This document shows positions 18,020-28,760 of a stretch of 64,000 nucleotides of DNA, one piece after another. The stretch is taken from positions 1 through 64,000 of the forward strand of contig NZ_RKMB01000020.1 of the NCBI RefSeq assembly GCF_003797765.1. The letters are read 5' to 3'. The stretch is from Ramlibacter sp. WS9 (GTDB taxonomy: Bacteria > Pseudomonadota > Gammaproteobacteria > Burkholderiales > Burkholderiaceae_C). The notes under the pieces were generated by a model that saw only the letters and a list, made by a program, of their open reading frames with translations, was not told the DNA's origin and did no database searches. The number at the start of each line of letters is the position of its first letter. Within the stretch, counting starts at the first letter, position 1. Made by a program: the position numbers and the translations under genes.

Positions 18020-18847
18020 TCAGCCGGCGTCGCCGGCCGCGATCTCGGGCAAGCCTTTCACCCGCTCATAGATCGGCGTGAAGTCCGGCGCGGTCTTGTC
18101 GAACAGCTCCTGAAAACTGTCGATGACGAAATAGGTTTGCTGATAGCTGTCGATCTTGTAGCGCGTGCGCATCACTCGCTCGACGTCCAGCGGCAGGCGC
18201 TGGGGCTCACTGCTTTCGACGGCATGCTGCAGCTCGCCGGGCGAGCTCAGGATGCCGGCCCCATAAGCGCGCAGCCCGTCTTTCTGGCGGATCAACCCGA
18301 ACTCGATCGTGTACCAGTACAGGCGGCTCAGCAGCTCGCAGGCGCCCAGGCGATGGGCCTTCAAACCGCCCTTGCCGTATTCCTGCATGTGGTCGGCGAA
18401 CACCGGGTCGTACAACAGCGGCACGTGACCGAACAGGTCATGGAAGATGTCCGGTTCCACAATGTAGTCGAACTCTTCGGGTGTGCGGATCCAGTCCGTG
18501 ACCGGAAATTTGCGGTTGGCGAGCAGGGTGAAGAACGGCACTTCGGGGATGAGGCCGGGCACGCCGACAATCTCCCAGCCTGTTGCCTTCACGAGGCCCT
18601 CGTTGACCTGCTCGAAGCGCGGGATGTGGTGGCTGGGGCCCAGCGACGGCAGCCCCGCAATGAACTCCTTGCAAGCCCGGCCCGGCAGCAACGCCACTTG
18701 CCGCTCGTACAGGCGCCGGTACGTGTCATGGTCGGCTTCGGTATAGCGCGAATAGTCTTGCGGGCAGGTGTAATCCGCACCGGCGCGCGCGTAATCACCG
18801 CGCGGAGGGCGCTCGCTCGCGCCATAGACGACGGGTTCGACAGCCAT
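18020..18847 (-). CDS. phhA: Phenylalanine 4-monooxygenase
   Basis: The enzyme hydroxylates phenylalanine to tyrosine with tetrahydropterin and non-heme iron. The 275-residue bacterial-type monomer shows the iron triad H136 and H141 (PDIFHDLFGHVPLL) and E182 (YTIEFGL). It lacks the regulatory ACT domain of animal enzymes, as usual in bacteria. Its ATG overlaps the hpd stop by 1 nt, so the two are translationally coupled. No pterin dehydratase (phhB) gene is nearby. Confidence 0.95.
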   Translation of the reverse strand: MAVEPVVYGASERPPRGDYARAGADYTCPQDYSRYTEADHDTYRRLYERQVALLPGRACKEFIAGLPSLGPSHHIPRFEQVNEGLVKATGWEIVGVPGLIPEVPFFTLLANRKFPVTDWIRTPEEFDYIVEPDIFHDLFGHVPLLYDPVFADHMQEYGKGGLKAHRLGACELLSRLYWYTIEFGLIRQKDGLRAYGAGILSSPGELQHAVESSEPQRLPLDVERVMRTRYKIDSYQQTYFVIDSFQELFDKTAPDFTPIYERVKGLPEIAAGDAG

Positions 18848-19980
18848 TACTTCTTTTCCAGCACGCCGCGGCGCATCTGGTCCAGCTCCATCGTTTCGAA
18901 CAAGGCCTTGAAGTTGCCTTCGCCAAAGCCTTCGTTGCCTTTGCGCTGAATGAATTCGAAGAAGATCGGGCCCAATTGGTTCTCGCTGAAGATCTGCAGC
19001 AGCAGCTCGCCCGGCGTGCCGTCGACCAGGATGTTGCGTGCCTGCAGTTCGGCCACATTCTCGCTGAGGCCGGGAATTCGTTTGGGGAGCAATTCGTAAT
19101 AGGTGTCGCTCGTCTCGAGCAGCTTCACGCCCTGCATCTGCAGCGCGTCCACCGTGTCGTACAGGTTGGTCGAGCCCATCGCGATGTGCTGGATGCCTTC
19201 GCCGCGATAGCGGTCCAGGTATTCCTGGATCTGGCCGGACTTTTCGTTGCCCTCTTCATTGATCGGGATGCGAATCTTGCCGCAGGGGCTGGTCATGGCC
19301 TTGCTCTTCACGCCGGTGGCCTGGCCTTCGATGTCGAAGTAGCGCACTTCGCGGAAGTTGAACAGCCGCTCGTAGAAGCCCGACCATTCCTCCATGCGGC
19401 CGCGGTGCACGTTGTGCGTGAGGTGGTCGATGTAGGTGAGGCCGTGGCCCACCGGGTTCAGCTCCGCGCCGGAATCCTGCGCTATGGGCTCGAAGTCCAC
19501 ATCGAAGAAGCCGATGTTGCCGATGTCGCCTTCTTTCGCGCCGTTCTTGCCGCGCCAGCGGTCGATGAAATAGATGATCGAGTCGCCGATGCCCTTGATG
19601 GCCGGGATGTTGAGCTCGCCAGGGCCGGCTTGGCCGGCATAGCCCCAGGCGCCGAGCGAGATGGCGCGTTCATAGGCGGCCTTGGCGTCCTTCACACGAA
19701 ATGCGATGGCGCACACGCTGGGCCCGTGCAGGCGCGCGAAGCGCTGTGCGAACGAATCGGGCTCGGCGTTGATGATGAAGTTGATGCCGCCCTGGCGGTA
19801 CAGCACGACGTTCTTGTGGCGGTGCCGCGCGATCGGCTTGAAGCCCATGCGCTCGAACAGCTCGCCCATCGCCTTGGGGTCCGGCGCGGCGTATTCGATG
19901 AATTCAAACCCGTCGGTGCCCATGGGATTGTCCCAGGCGGTAGCAGGTGCGTTGGCTTCTTCAGGCAGGCGAGCGTTCAT
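18847..19980 (-). CDS. hpd: 4-hydroxyphenylpyruvate dioxygenase
   Basis: The enzyme converts 4-hydroxyphenylpyruvate to homogentisate. The 377-residue protein has two vicinal-oxygen-chelate halves; the C-terminal half carries the iron ligands in IDHLTHNVHRGRMEEW, IQHIAMG and GPIFFEFIQRKG. It is first in the hpd-phhA operon, divergent from an Lrp-type gene 112 nt away. Together the two enzymes lead phenylalanine and tyrosine into the homogentisate pathway; the later steps (hmgA, fahA) are not in the window. Confidence 0.95.
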   Translation of the reverse strand: MNARLPEEANAPATAWDNPMGTDGFEFIEYAAPDPKAMGELFERMGFKPIARHRHKNVVLYRQGGINFIINAEPDSFAQRFARLHGPSVCAIAFRVKDAKAAYERAISLGAWGYAGQAGPGELNIPAIKGIGDSIIYFIDRWRGKNGAKEGDIGNIGFFDVDFEPIAQDSGAELNPVGHGLTYIDHLTHNVHRGRMEEWSGFYERLFNFREVRYFDIEGQATGVKSKAMTSPCGKIRIPINEEGNEKSGQIQEYLDRYRGEGIQHIAMGSTNLYDTVDALQMQGVKLLETSDTYYELLPKRIPGLSENVAELQARNILVDGTPGELLLQIFSENQLGPIFFEFIQRKGNEGFGEGNFKALFETMELDQMRRGVLEKK

Positions 19981-20092
19981 GGTGTCTCCAGATGGGGGCG
20001 TTTCCTGGTACGCACTGTAGAACGAATGCTGATCAGGTTTCCGCTGATTCGAGGCTTGTCGAAGTGTAAAAACGCTCTAATATTGCGTTCCT

Positions 20093-20572
20093 ATGGAATC
20101 CCACGCACTCGACAAGCTCGACAAATCCATCCTGCGCTGCTTGCAGCAAAACGGCCGAGAAACCTATGACGTGATCGGCGAGCAGGTGGGCCTGTCGCCC
20201 AGCGCGGTGCTGCGGCGGGTAAAACGCCTCGAAGAGGCCGGCGTGATCGACCGCTATGTGGCCTTGGTCAAGCCCGAGGCCGTGGGCCTGGGGCTCACGG
20301 CGTACCTGAACGTACGGCTCGAAAAGCACACCGAGACCCACAAGCGCAACCCGATGGACCTGTTCCGCGCCAGCGTTCAGACCTGGCCGGAAGTGGTGGA
20401 ATGCGCCGCGCTGACGGGCGAGATGGACTACCTGCTGCGCGTGGTGGTGCAGGACATGGCTCACTACAGCCGGTTCATCATGGACACCTTGCTGAAGCAC
20501 CCCAGCGTCGAAGATTGCAAGACCAGCTTCGTGCTCGACCGCGTCAAAGCCACGACGGCGGTGCCGGTGTAA
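20093..20572 (+). CDS. Lrp/AsnC-family regulator, probably of hpd-phhA
   Basis: The 159-residue protein has an N-terminal HTH (LDKSILRCLQQNGRETYDVIG then LSPSAVLRRVKRLEEAGVI) and a C-terminal RAM/ACT-like ligand domain with the GEMDYLLRVVV signature. It is divergent from hpd, and such neighbours commonly control aromatic amino acid catabolism in response to the amino acid. Regulation of hpd is inferred from position. Confidence 0.88.
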   Translation: MESHALDKLDKSILRCLQQNGRETYDVIGEQVGLSPSAVLRRVKRLEEAGVIDRYVALVKPEAVGLGLTAYLNVRLEKHTETHKRNPMDLFRASVQTWPEVVECAALTGEMDYLLRVVVQDMAHYSRFIMDTLLKHPSVEDCKTSFVLDRVKATTAVPV

Positions 20573-20590
20573 CTCGAATGGGCTCATTGT

Positions 20591-20625
20591 TGCGTAGGTA
20601 GAACTACCTGACCGTCGCCTACGCA
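20591..20625. promoter_or_regulatory. Nested inverted repeats upstream of the acetyltransferase gene
   Basis: AGGTAG-AA-CTACCT (20596-20609) is a near-palindrome typical of LuxR/NarL-type binding sites. It is nested in TGCGTAGG (20591-20598) / CCTACGCA (20618-20625), a perfect 8-bp inverted repeat. It lies about 50-80 nt before the next start. It could instead be a terminator hairpin of the Lrp gene, but no T tract follows. Confidence 0.4.
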
Positions 20626-20671
20626 TCCCCGTTTGGCTTGCCTCCCTAGTGAAAACCCTTAAATTGAGGGC

Positions 20672-21331
20672 ATGACTGATATCCAAGAAGTCACCAAGCC
20701 ACGGTCCGTGACAGTGCCGATCCGCTCGATCGGCGCGACGCACCGTGAACGCATCGCCGTCCACCTGCAGGCGCTGGAAGAGCACGACCGCTTCCTGCGC
20801 TTCGGCTACGCGGCCACCGACGAACAGATCGCCCGCTACGTCGACGGGCTCGACTTCGACCGCGACGACATCTTCGGCATCTACAACCGCAAGCTCGAAT
20901 TGATCGCGATGGCGCACCTCGCGTTCTCGCGCGACCCGGACCACCTCGAGTGCGCGGAGTTCGGCGTGTCGGTGCTCAAGAAGGCGCGCGGCCGCGGCTA
21001 TGGCGCCCAGCTGTTCGACCGCGCCGTGATCCATGCGCGCAACGAAGGTGTGGAGCTGCTCTTCATTCACGCGCTCTCCGAAAACACGGCAATGCTCAAG
21101 ATCGCGCGCAACGCGGGCGCAACTCTGGAGCGCGCCGGTTCCGAGACGGATGCCTACCTCCGGCTGCCGCCCGCCACGCTCGACAGCCGGATGAGCGAGA
21201 TGCTGGAAGAGCAGCTGGCCCAGACCGACTACCGCTTGAAGGTGCAGGCCAAGAGCTTCTGGGACTTCCTTGCCGGCGTGCAGGAAGTGCGGCGGGGCGT
21301 GCAGGACGCGCGCCACAAGGCGGGCGGGTGA
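20672..21331 (+). CDS. GNAT-family N-acetyltransferase
   Basis: The 219-residue protein has the GNAT core with the acetyl-CoA motif A (SVLKKARGRGYGAQLFDRA, about 106-124) and a following ALSENTAMLKIARNAGA segment. The C-terminal 45 residues are an extra helical tail. The acceptor is unknown. The CorC-like gene follows 76 nt downstream on the same strand. Confidence 0.85.
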   Translation: MTDIQEVTKPRSVTVPIRSIGATHRERIAVHLQALEEHDRFLRFGYAATDEQIARYVDGLDFDRDDIFGIYNRKLELIAMAHLAFSRDPDHLECAEFGVSVLKKARGRGYGAQLFDRAVIHARNEGVELLFIHALSENTAMLKIARNAGATLERAGSETDAYLRLPPATLDSRMSEMLEEQLAQTDYRLKVQAKSFWDFLAGVQEVRRGVQDARHKAGG

Positions 21332-21407
21332 TCGCCATCACAGCCGGCCCCGTGTTTCCGCTATCCTTGTCATCCCTCCACTACCGCACGTCCTGCATCC
21401 CAAGGCT

Positions 21408-22268
21408 GTGTCCGACCCGCACCCTGCGCGCGCTTCCGCTGAAAAGGAAGACAGGCGCACTTTCCTGCAGAAGATCGCCGAGTTCATCCACCCCGGACCG
21501 GACTCCAAGGCCGAGCTGATCGAAACGCTGGCCGACGCCGAAGACAACGACATCATCGGCCCCGAATCGCGCGTGATGCTGGAAGGTGTCATCCGCATGG
21601 CCGAATTGACGGCCGGCGACGTGATGGTGGCGGCGCCGCGCATGGACCTGCTGAACATCGATTCGCCCCACGACGAACTGTTGGGGCTGGTGATCAACAC
21701 CGCGCACTCGCGCTTTCCCGTCCACGACGGCGACCGCGAAAACATCATCGGCATCCTGATGGCCAAGGACCTGCTCAAGCTGCAGCGCGCACCGGAGCTG
21801 AACATCCGCGCGCTGCTGCGGCCCACGGTGTTCATCCCCGAGAGCAAGGGCCTCAATGACCTGCTGCGAGAGTTTCGCGGTAACCGCAACCACCTGGCGA
21901 TCGTGATCGACGAGTTCGGGCGCGTCGCCGGGCTGGTGACCATCGAGGACGTGCTGGAGCAGATCGTCGGTGAGATCGAGGACGAATTCGACATCGACGA
22001 CAACGAGGGCGACATCTTCGGCCTGGCCGATCGCACTTACCGCGTGAGCGGCGATACCGCCATCGACCGCGTGAGCGAAGCATTCGGCGTGACGTTGGCG
22101 CCCACCGACGCCGAACAGGAGTTCGACACCATCGGCGGGCTGATCGCGCACGAGATGGGCCACGTGCCCAAGCGCGGCGAACACCACACGCTGGCCGGCC
22201 TGAACTTTGTCGTGCTGCACACCAAGGGCGGTGCGGTGCGCTGGTTCAAGGTGTCACCGGCGGAATGA
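21408..22268 (+). CDS. corC: CorC/HlyC-family CBS-domain protein
   Basis: The 286-residue protein has two CBS domains (about 55-175, with VMVAAPRMDLLNID and VIDEFGRVAGLVTIEDVLEQIVGEIEDEFD) and a C-terminal CorC/HlyC domain. The length matches YbeX/CorC (about 290), linked to magnesium/cobalt efflux and ribosome homeostasis. It lies directly upstream of lnt, the same order as ybeX-lnt in E. coli, which supports the assignment. No ATG fits; the start is the GTG at 21408. Confidence 0.9.
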   Translation: MSDPHPARASAEKEDRRTFLQKIAEFIHPGPDSKAELIETLADAEDNDIIGPESRVMLEGVIRMAELTAGDVMVAAPRMDLLNIDSPHDELLGLVINTAHSRFPVHDGDRENIIGILMAKDLLKLQRAPELNIRALLRPTVFIPESKGLNDLLREFRGNRNHLAIVIDEFGRVAGLVTIEDVLEQIVGEIEDEFDIDDNEGDIFGLADRTYRVSGDTAIDRVSEAFGVTLAPTDAEQEFDTIGGLIAHEMGHVPKRGEHHTLAGLNFVVLHTKGGAVRWFKVSPAE

Positions 22269-22305
22269 GATCTCCCCCGAAGCGGCCTGCGGCCGCCTGC
22301 GATTG

Positions 22306-23850
22306 ATGCGTCCCATGGCCTTAGCGTTGGTCGCCGGCCTGCTGCAGGCCGTGTCGATCGCCGCGCCGTGGGATGGGCAGGCCCAGTGGTGGCTGCAACT
22401 GTTGTCGTTGGCCGTACTGGCGTGGATGACGCAGCGCGAACGCGACTGGAAGAGTGCAGGGCTGGCCGGATGGACATTCGCGACGGCCTGGCTCACGGGA
22501 ACCTTCTGGTGGCTGTTCATTTCCATGCATGTCTACGGGGGCCTGCCCTCGATCCTGGCGGCCCTTGCCGTCGTTGCGCTCGCCGCTTTCCTGGGCGCTT
22601 ACTACGGCGTCGCCTGTGCGATCTTCAAGAAGCTCGAGCCTTCGAGCGGTTGGGCGGGCGCCTTGCTGTTCGCATCCCTCTGGACGTTGGCCGAGCTCGG
22701 CCGCGTGGTCTGGTTCACCGGCTTCCCCTGGGGCTCGGGGGGCTATGCGCATTTGGAGGGGCCGCTGTCGTCACTGGCCCCTTACGTCGGCGTGCACGGC
22801 ATCGGGTTCGCCGCGGCGCTGTTGGCTTTTGGGCTGTCGCTCTTGTTGCGTGAGGGCACGCTCCGGTCCTGGCGCTACTGGCTGGCCATCGGCGGCGCAG
22901 CCGCAGGCCTCGCGGCCTGCAACTATGCGGCCCGGCCGGCGCCAACCGCTGGCGGCCAACCGCGCCTCTCGGTGGCGCTGCTCCAGGGCAACATCCCGCA
23001 GGACGAGAAGTTCGAAGGCGGCACCGGCATACCGGTCGCGCTCGATTGGTACGGGCGACAAATTCAGGCCAGCACGGCGCAACTGGTCGTCGCCCCGGAA
23101 ACCGCACTGCCCCTGCTGCCGCACCAGCTGCCGGAAGGCTACCTGGATGCGCTGCGTACCCGGTTCTCGAACGGCCAGCAGGCCGCGTTGATCGGCATCC
23201 CGCTGGGCAGTCTCGAACAGGGCTACACCAACTCGGTCATCGGCCTGAAGCCCGGCGCCGGCATCTATCGCTTCGACAAGCACCACCTGGTGCCGTTCGG
23301 CGAATTCATCCCGCCGCTCTTCAAGTGGTTCACGCGGATGATGAACATCCCGCTGGGCGACTTCAACCGCGGCCCCATCGGCCAACCCACTTTCGATTGG
23401 CACGGCCAGAGGCTGCTGCCCAACATCTGCTACGAGGACTTGTTCGGCGAGGAGCTGGCTGCGCGCTTCACCGACCCGGCCACGGCGCCGACCGTCTTCG
23501 TCAACGTGAGCAACATCGGCTGGTTTGGCGACTCGATCGCCATCGACCAGCACCTGCAGATCAGCCGCATGCGCTCACTCGAGTTCCAGCGCCCGATGAT
23601 CCGCGCCACGAACACCGGCGCCACGGTCATCATCGATCACCGGGGCGTGGTCACGCATGCGCTGCCTCGCCTCACGCGCGGCGTGCTGACGGGCGAGGTG
23701 GAGGGCCGCAGCGCCATCACGCCTTATGCCTGGTGGGTTTCGCGGCTGGGCCTCTGGCCGCTGTGGCTGCTCGGTGCCCTGGCGGTCGCGGCTGCTGCCT
23801 GGCGCCGGCGCGTCAATGCGCAGGACGCGTCCGTGCCATCGCCTGATTGA
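22306..23850 (+). CDS. lnt: Apolipoprotein N-acyltransferase
   Basis: The inner-membrane enzyme adds the third acyl chain to lipoproteins. The 514-residue protein has several N-terminal membrane helices, a periplasmic nitrilase-like domain with the catalytic triad E265 (APETALPLL), K325 (DKHHLVPFGEF) and C375 (NICYEDLF), and a C-terminal membrane helix. The length matches E. coli Lnt (512). It follows corC. Its last 38 nt overlap the 3' end of the convergent LysR gene. Confidence 0.95.
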   Translation: MRPMALALVAGLLQAVSIAAPWDGQAQWWLQLLSLAVLAWMTQRERDWKSAGLAGWTFATAWLTGTFWWLFISMHVYGGLPSILAALAVVALAAFLGAYYGVACAIFKKLEPSSGWAGALLFASLWTLAELGRVVWFTGFPWGSGGYAHLEGPLSSLAPYVGVHGIGFAAALLAFGLSLLLREGTLRSWRYWLAIGGAAAGLAACNYAARPAPTAGGQPRLSVALLQGNIPQDEKFEGGTGIPVALDWYGRQIQASTAQLVVAPETALPLLPHQLPEGYLDALRTRFSNGQQAALIGIPLGSLEQGYTNSVIGLKPGAGIYRFDKHHLVPFGEFIPPLFKWFTRMMNIPLGDFNRGPIGQPTFDWHGQRLLPNICYEDLFGEELAARFTDPATAPTVFVNVSNIGWFGDSIAIDQHLQISRMRSLEFQRPMIRATNTGATVIIDHRGVVTHALPRLTRGVLTGEVEGRSAITPYAWWVSRLGLWPLWLLGALAVAAAAWRRRVNAQDASVPSPD

Positions 23851-24730
23851 GCAACGCCGGCAGCATGTCGAGCATGCCCAGGGCATGCCGCCCGGGTGGC
23901 GACGCGCTCGCGTGGTACGCGTAGAGCGAGACCGGCGGCAAGTCCTGCAGTTCGACGGCGACCATGGTCGCAGCGTCCAGGTTGCTGGCCGACAGGAAGT
24001 CGATCACCGTCCAGCCCATGCCCAGGCGCACCAATTCCACAGCAAGGCGCGACGTCTGCACCTGCACGCCTGACGGCGTGCTCACGCCGAGCTGGGCCGT
24101 GAGCTGGTCGATCGCGTGGCGCATCGGGTCGTCGCCCACCAGCCGGATCATTGGCGTATTGGCCAGGAAGCTCATCGGGTTGTTGCGGCGCACGCGCGCC
24201 GCGCGCTCCCAGATCTCGCGCGTCACCGCCACGTAAAGCGGGCCGCTCATCAGCATGCGGCTTTCCAGCTGCGGATGCGGATGCTCGTAGTAGCCCAGCG
24301 CGAAATCGACGCTGCGCGTCATCAGCGCCGGCGCCATCTGGTCCTGGTTCAGGGTGCGCACCTCGATGTTCACGCCAGGGTAGCGCGCGGCATGCCGCTC
24401 CAGCACCAGCGGCAGGAATTCGTGCGAAACCGCCGGGATCGCCGCCAGCCGCACCTGGCCCTGGTCCACCTGCCGCAGGTTGACGGCGATCTTGCGCAGT
24501 TCGTCGAGCTTGCCGTGGATGGCAGCCGATTCGGTGAACAGCACCATGGCCTCCGGCGTGGGCGCCAGCGCGCCCTTCGACCGCGTGAACAGCTTGTAGC
24601 CGAGCTGCAGTTCCGTGTGGGCGATGGTCTTGCTCACCGCCGACGGCGTGATGCAGATCAGGCGCGCGGCGGCGCTCATGTTACCTGTCTGCATGACGGC
24701 CTGGAAGACCTCGAGCTGGCGAAAGTTCAT
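23813..24730 (-). CDS. LysR-family transcriptional regulator
   Basis: The 305-residue protein starts MNFRQLEVFQAVMQTGNMSAAARL, a LysR N-terminal HTH, followed by a periplasmic-binding-protein-like effector domain (about 90-295). It is divergent from the porin-asparaginase pair with a 136-nt gap, and LysR proteins usually regulate such neighbours; asparagine or a related solute may be its ligand (inference). The 3' end overlaps lnt on the other strand. Confidence 0.9.
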   Translation of the reverse strand: MNFRQLEVFQAVMQTGNMSAAARLICITPSAVSKTIAHTELQLGYKLFTRSKGALAPTPEAMVLFTESAAIHGKLDELRKIAVNLRQVDQGQVRLAAIPAVSHEFLPLVLERHAARYPGVNIEVRTLNQDQMAPALMTRSVDFALGYYEHPHPQLESRMLMSGPLYVAVTREIWERAARVRRNNPMSFLANTPMIRLVGDDPMRHAIDQLTAQLGVSTPSGVQVQTSRLAVELVRLGMGWTVIDFLSASNLDAATMVAVELQDLPPVSLYAYHASASPPGRHALGMLDMLPALLNQAMARTRPAH

Positions 24731-24866
24731 GGAATGGGGCTATGACTTTTGTTCACACCTGCCCCCCGATTTTTCCGCGACGGGGGTGGCGACCGATCCC
24801 AACAATACGCCACCTTGCGCGACCGCGAGGGCTTTCCTACTACTAAATCAGATTTGAGGACACATC

Positions 24867-25883
24867 ATGAATAAATCGCTACTCGCCTTCGCGGTGCTGG
24901 GGGCGCTTGCCACCGGCGCTTTCGCCCAGTCCAGCGTCACCGTCTATGGCGTCGTCGACGTCGGCCTCGAGCAGACGCGCCTGTCCCCCGGTGGCAACAC
25001 CACGCGCCTGTCCAGCGGCATCCAGTCGGGCAGCCGCCTGGGCTTCAAGGGCAATGAGGACTTGGGTGGCGGCCTGTCCGCCTCGTTCCAGCTCGAGATG
25101 GGCCTGGACGCGACGACCGGCGCGGCGGGGCAGGGCGGACTGGCGTTCGGCCGCCAGTCGTGGGTGGGCCTCAACGGGGGCTTCGGTTCCCTCAAGCTCG
25201 GCCGCCAGTACGTGCCGCTTTTCGGCGCGCTGGACACCATCGACCCGCTGGGCACCGGCATCACCGGCGACGGATCGGGCATCTCCGCCGTGTTCCGCAG
25301 CTTCGGCGTGCGCATGAACAACACGATCAACTATTCGACGCCGGCGATGGGCGGTTTCTCCGGCGAAGTGGCGTACGGCCTGGGCGAAGTTTCGGGCAGC
25401 ACATCCACGGGCAGCCAATGGGGCGCCGCAGGCACCTACGAAGGCGGCCCGCTGACCGTGGTCGCCGCGTATCACCTGCAAGGCCAGACGGCCGGAGGCG
25501 CGGACACCGGCGACAGCCGCACCGCGCTCGTCGGCGGCGCCTACGACCTGAAGGCCGTCAAGCTGCACGCGGCGCTGGCGACCAACAGCGACAAGGACGC
25601 CGCCGGCGCCACCACCGGCAAGAGCCGCGACTACATGCTCGGCATCAGCGCGCCGGTCGGCCCCGTGTCGGTGATGGCCTCGTACGTGCGCCACGACGAC
25701 CGTCTCGTGCCCAACGCCGACGCCGCCTACTGGCAGCTTGGCGCGACTTATGCATTGTCCAAGCGCACCAACTTCTACACGTCCTACTCGACCATCCGCA
25801 ACGACAGCGCCGGCGCCACAGGCTCCGGCGTCCCCGGCACCGACATCAGCTGGCTCAACGTCGGCATTCGCCACAAGTTCTAA
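24867..25883 (+). CDS. Gram-negative trimeric porin (betaproteobacterial OmpC-like)
   Basis: The 338-residue outer-membrane porin has a signal peptide (about 1-20, ending GAFA) and begins QSSVTVYGVVDVGLE, the classic betaproteobacterial porin start. It contains GRQSWVGL and GRQYVPLF and ends in IRHKF, with the C-terminal Phe needed for BAM recognition. It probably passes small solutes. With asparaginase 21 nt downstream it forms an operon controlled by the divergent LysR protein. GAGGA lies upstream of the ATG. Confidence 0.93.
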   Translation: MNKSLLAFAVLGALATGAFAQSSVTVYGVVDVGLEQTRLSPGGNTTRLSSGIQSGSRLGFKGNEDLGGGLSASFQLEMGLDATTGAAGQGGLAFGRQSWVGLNGGFGSLKLGRQYVPLFGALDTIDPLGTGITGDGSGISAVFRSFGVRMNNTINYSTPAMGGFSGEVAYGLGEVSGSTSTGSQWGAAGTYEGGPLTVVAAYHLQGQTAGGADTGDSRTALVGGAYDLKAVKLHAALATNSDKDAAGATTGKSRDYMLGISAPVGPVSVMASYVRHDDRLVPNADAAYWQLGATYALSKRTNFYTSYSTIRNDSAGATGSGVPGTDISWLNVGIRHKF

Positions 25884-26975
<1,092 letters not shown>

Positions 26976-27008
26976 AGCAACGACTGAAGTAACAAGGCGC
27001 GGGTCCGT

Positions 27009-28760
27009 TCAGCGGCCCATGCGCACCAGCCGGCCGGGTCGCGCTTGCGTGACCTGGCCGTTCTGCGTGACGGCCTCGCCATTTACCCATGTGCCGACAT
27101 AACCCTCGGCCTTCTGCAGGAAGCGGCGGCCGCCGGCGGGCAGGTCGTGCACCAGCCGAGGCGTTCCGACGCCCAGGCGCTGCGGGTCGATGACGTTGAT
27201 GTCGGCGCGCAAGCCCGGCGCAATGCGGCCGCGGTCGGCCAGGCCCAGGTAGCGTGCATTCCGGGCGGTCAGCATCTCCACCGCCGTCTCGAGCGGCAGC
27301 TTGCCTTGTGCACGGTCACGCACCCAGTGCGTCAGCATGAAGGTGGTGAAACTGGCGTCGCACACCGTGCCCACGTGCGCGCCCGAATCGGCCAGCCCGA
27401 ACAACGCGCGCGGATGCGCGAGCATCTGGCGCAGGCTGTTCAGCGACCCTTCGTTGTAGTTGAAGATGGGGAAGTAGATGAGGTTGCCGCCGTCGCCTGC
27501 GCTCAGCCAGTCGTACAGCGCTTCCAGCGGGGAGATGCCCGCCTGCTTGGCCCGAACCAGAAAGCTTTGCATCACCGACGGCTCGTAGTCGAGCCGCTCG
27601 TCCAGCGGGAACATGCGCCCGCTGATCATGTCGATGCGCTGCAGCAGGATGTCGACAAGCGGCGGGATGGCCGTACCGTCGCCCGCCAGCCGGTCCGACT
27701 TCTGCGAAAGAACCTGCGCCTTGCGCGCCGGGTCGCGTAGCGCGGCGGCCCGTTCGGCCGTGGGCAACTGCGCCACTTCCTTGTAGCCGGCAAATCCCAT
27801 GAACGGGTGGAAGCTGGCGTCCAACCCGATGATGACGCCGATGCCACGCGCAGCGGTCTGCAAGTAGAGGGGCAGGCCGCGCGCCACGGCGGCTTCGGTG
27901 CGCACCTGGATCGCCTTGTACTGCTCGCCACCCGGGTCACGTTGCAGCCATGTCATGGACAGCGGGCGACCCGACGCTGCTGCCAACTGCTCCACCAAGT
28001 CGAACTCGGCGTCGAAGCGTGCCGGACCTTGCATCAGGTCGAAGTCGCTCACCATCTGCACCACGCCGTGCGACAGGCCGGCGAAGGCCTGCGCGATGCC
28101 GGTGAGCTCCGCGGCGCTCGCTTTCGCGGCCGGTGTGTCCTTGCCCTCCGACGTGCGGTGGTTGTCGCTGCGGCCGGTGCTGAAGCCCGCGGCGCCGGCC
28201 TGCAGTGCCTCTCGCAGCAGCGCGCACATGGCGGAGATGTCGGCGTCGGTCGCGACCTGCTTCGCCTGCGCGCGGTCGCCCATCACGTACATGCGCAGCG
28301 GATCGTGCGGCACCTGCACCAGGTAGTCCAGGCTGCGCGCGTCGCGCTCCAGCGCATCCATGTACTGCGGGAAGCTCTCCCAGCCCCAACGGATGCCTTC
28401 GTGCAGGGCGGCGCCTGGAATGTCTTCCACGCCTTCCATCAGCTTGATGAGGCCATCCTGGCCGCCCGGCCGTACCGGCGCGAAGCCGACCCCGCAGTTC
28501 CCCATCGCCAGAGTCGTCACGCCGTGGTGGATGCTGGGGCTGAAGGTGTCATCCCAGGTCGCCTGCCCGTCGTAGTGGGTATGGATGTCGACGAAGCCGG
28601 GTGTGACCCAGGCCCCCGCCGCATCGACCGTCTCGCGCGCGGTGGCTGTGATGCGCCCGACTTCGACAATGCGGCCGTTGGCGATCCCGATATCGGCCGT
28701 GCGCGGCTCGGCGCCGCTGCCGTCCACCACCGTGCCGCCGCGAATGATCAGATCAAGCAT
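27009..28760 (-). CDS. N-acyl-D-amino-acid deacylase (amidohydrolase family)
   Basis: The 583-residue protein belongs to the D-aminoacylase branch: [15 protein letters not shown] at the start, metal-binding [25 protein letters not shown], and a C-terminal [10 protein letters not shown] segment. It would release D-amino acids from N-acyl forms in the cytoplasm. Its start overlaps the stop of the BASS transporter gene by 8 nt, so transport and hydrolysis are probably linked. The gene is convergent with ansB with only a 33-nt gap. Confidence 0.88.
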   Translation of the reverse strand: MLDLIIRGGTVVDGSGAEPRTADIGIANGRIVEVGRITATARETVDAAGAWVTPGFVDIHTHYDGQATWDDTFSPSIHHGVTTLAMGNCGVGFAPVRPGGQDGLIKLMEGVEDIPGAALHEGIRWGWESFPQYMDALERDARSLDYLVQVPHDPLRMYVMGDRAQAKQVATDADISAMCALLREALQAGAAGFSTGRSDNHRTSEGKDTPAAKASAAELTGIAQAFAGLSHGVVQMVSDFDLMQGPARFDAEFDLVEQLAAASGRPLSMTWLQRDPGGEQYKAIQVRTEAAVARGLPLYLQTAARGIGVIIGLDASFHPFMGFAGYKEVAQLPTAERAAALRDPARKAQVLSQKSDRLAGDGTAIPPLVDILLQRIDMISGRMFPLDERLDYEPSVMQSFLVRAKQAGISPLEALYDWLSAGDGGNLIYFPIFNYNEGSLNSLRQMLAHPRALFGLADSGAHVGTVCDASFTTFMLTHWVRDRAQGKLPLETAVEMLTARNARYLGLADRGRIAPGLRADINVIDPQRLGVGTPRLVHDLPAGGRRFLQKAEGYVGTWVNGEAVTQNGQVTQARPGRLVRMGR

